A stretch of DNA of 60,057 nt, taken from positions 1 through 60,057 of the forward strand of contig CAILKX010000160.1 of NCBI GenBank assembly GCA_903834975.1. The letters are read 5' to 3'. Positions 58,855 to 60,057 of this stretch are shown here, in pieces; position 1 is the first letter of the stretch; each line of letters starts with the position of its first letter. The stretch is from an uncultured Curvibacter sp. (GTDB taxonomy: Bacteria; Pseudomonadota; Gammaproteobacteria; Burkholderiales; Burkholderiaceae_C). The notes under the pieces are model-generated. The model saw only the letters and a list, made by a program, of their open reading frames with translations. It ran no database searches and was not told where the DNA came from. The position numbers and the translations under genes were made by a program.

Positions 58855-59438
58855 CAGCCGACCTCTTGTGCCAGCAAACGACCGTAATCGCCACGGGCCA
58901 TCAAGACGCCATCGCACAATTCACGCACCGCCCCATGGCCACCGGCTTGTGTCGTGATGGCGTGCACCCGGCTCAAAACTTCAGGATGGGCGTTGGGGGG
59001 GGCCACGGCCAGGGCCGCACGCTGCAACATGGGCAAGTCCGGCCAGTCATCGCCCATGGCGGCAGCTTGAGACCAGTCAAGTTGTAGTTCTTTCAAAATG
59101 GACTCAGCAGCGGGCACTTTTTGGGTCGTGCCGTAACGCGCATGGACAATGCCCAAAGCGATCAGGCGGTGACGCAAAGCGGGTGAATCGCGGCCCGTGA
59201 TGACGGCGGGCACCACGCCCGCTTCTTGCAGCAATTTGAGGCCATGGCCGTCCAAGGTGTTGAAGCGTTTGAGGGTTTCTCCGGCTTCAGAAATATAGAG
59301 GCCGCCGTCGGTCAGCACGCCGTCGACATCCAGAAAAACCACTTTAACGGGGCGTGCGAGGGCCAACACTTCGGCGCGCCATGGACTGGCCATGGCGGGC
59401 GCTCGGGTTGCAGGGAGGGTTTGATTCACAGGGCTCAT
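58854..59438 (-). CDS. kdsC: 3-deoxy-D-manno-octulosonate 8-phosphate phosphatase (KdsC)
   Basis: KVVFLDVDGVLTDGGLYISEAGETLKRFNTLDGHGLKLLQEAGV; AAMGDDWPDLPML. Confidence 0.95.
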   Translation of the reverse strand: MSPVNQTLPATRAPAMASPWRAEVLALARPVKVVFLDVDGVLTDGGLYISEAGETLKRFNTLDGHGLKLLQEAGVVPAVITGRDSPALRHRLIALGIVHARYGTTQKVPAAESILKELQLDWSQAAAMGDDWPDLPMLQRAALAVAPPNAHPEVLSRVHAITTQAGGHGAVRELCDGVLMARGDYGRLLAQEVG

Positions 59439-60057
59439 TTAAATGACCTTCGCGCGCATCAGGTCGCCGATGTGCAGCGTGCCGACCAATTTCAAAACGG
59501 GACCTTGCTCTGCACTTTCCCCTGCGCCTTCGCTTTGGCTAACTTCGGATTCGCAAACCAACAAACTGGTAATGCGGTGCTGTTCCATTTTGTCGGCGGC
59601 ATCGGCGGCCAAGGCTTGAGGCGCAATGAAACGGGGTTGCGTGCGCATGACTTGGGCGGCTGTGGCGCTGCGCAGCTCGACGCCTTGTTCCAGCAATCGA
59701 CGCAAATCGCCATCGGTAAACACACCTTGCACTTGGTCTTGGTCGTTGACCACGACGGCCATGCCCAACCCTTTTTTACTCATCTCGCGCATGAGTTCAA
59801 AAAAAGGGGTCTCGGGCGACACTTTGGGCACCGCATCGCCTTGTCGCATCACGTCACTCACCAAGGTCAAGAGTTTGCGCCCCAGAGAACCGCCAGGATG
59901 CGAGCGGGCAAAGTCATCGGCGCCAAAACCCCGTGCCTCCAGAAGCGCCACGGCGAGGGCATCGCCCATGGCCATTTGCACGGTGGTGCTGGAGGTTGGC
60001 GCCAGGTTCAAGGGGCAGGCTTCTTTGTCCACACGGGTGTCCAACACCCAATCAGAA
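59439..60057 (-). CDS. kdsD: Arabinose-5-phosphate isomerase KdsD (5' end beyond window)
   Basis: SDWVLDTRVDKEACPLNLAPTSSTTVQMAMGDALAVALLEARGFGADDFARSHPGGSLGRKLL; CBS domains; open to the window end. Confidence 0.93.
   Translation of the reverse strand, partial: SDWVLDTRVDKEACPLNLAPTSSTTVQMAMGDALAVALLEARGFGADDFARSHPGGSLGRKLLTLVSDVMRQGDAVPKVSPETPFFELMREMSKKGLGMAVVVNDQDQVQGVFTDGDLRRLLEQGVELRSATAAQVMRTQPRFIAPQALAADAADKMEQHRITSLLVCESEVSQSEGAGESAEQGPVLKLVGTLHIGDLMRAKVI

Noticed and set aside
1-60057. Search for CRISPR arrays, tRNA/rRNA, IS elements, prophage, toxin-antitoxin or defence islands
   Set aside because: No regularly spaced ~30-bp repeats, no cloverleaf or rRNA-like sequence, and no transposase/integrase or defence motifs seen in the ORF translations. 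The inspection was visual, so small RNAs could be missed.

Overview
This window reads as a gene-dense bacterial chromosome segment, most likely from a betaproteobacterium (Burkholderiales/Comamonadaceae-like). That placement is inferred from gene content such as MetX-MetW, DUF1840 and Liv-type ABC genes linked to AMP-ligases. I recognise about 54 protein-coding genes. They are mainly housekeeping genes (rep, priA, dsbD, htpG, psd, purT, ybeY, phoH, ruvAB, ttcA, folB x2, metXW, kdsD-kdsC-lptC). There is also a six-gene branched-chain-type ABC transporter plus acyl-CoA ligase cluster (10021-18437) with a divergent Crp/Fnr regulator, a tripartite RND efflux operon (19434-25133), a NodIJ-like ABC pair, an Atm1-like ABC exporter and a cardiolipin-synthase-like gene. 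I saw no rRNA, tRNA, CRISPR, transposase or prophage signature, and no defence system. The most interesting signals are non-coding or structural: (1) an oriC-like cluster of four perfect, co-oriented DnaA boxes with a repeated 20-mer in the ~900 bp priA/dsbD gap; (2) six GACA cores in exact 11-bp phase just upstream of an XRE-2TM regulator gene; (3) an apparent 1-nt frameshift in that same regulator; (4) a perfect 8-bp hairpin sequestering the Shine-Dalgarno sequence of a glycine-rich RRM protein, whose leader also carries five TGCGT motifs; (5) a nested inverted repeat in front of a TetR gene; (6) a terminator hairpin containing the lptC stop codon. All calls were made by eye from the sequence and supplied ORFs; no database search was run.
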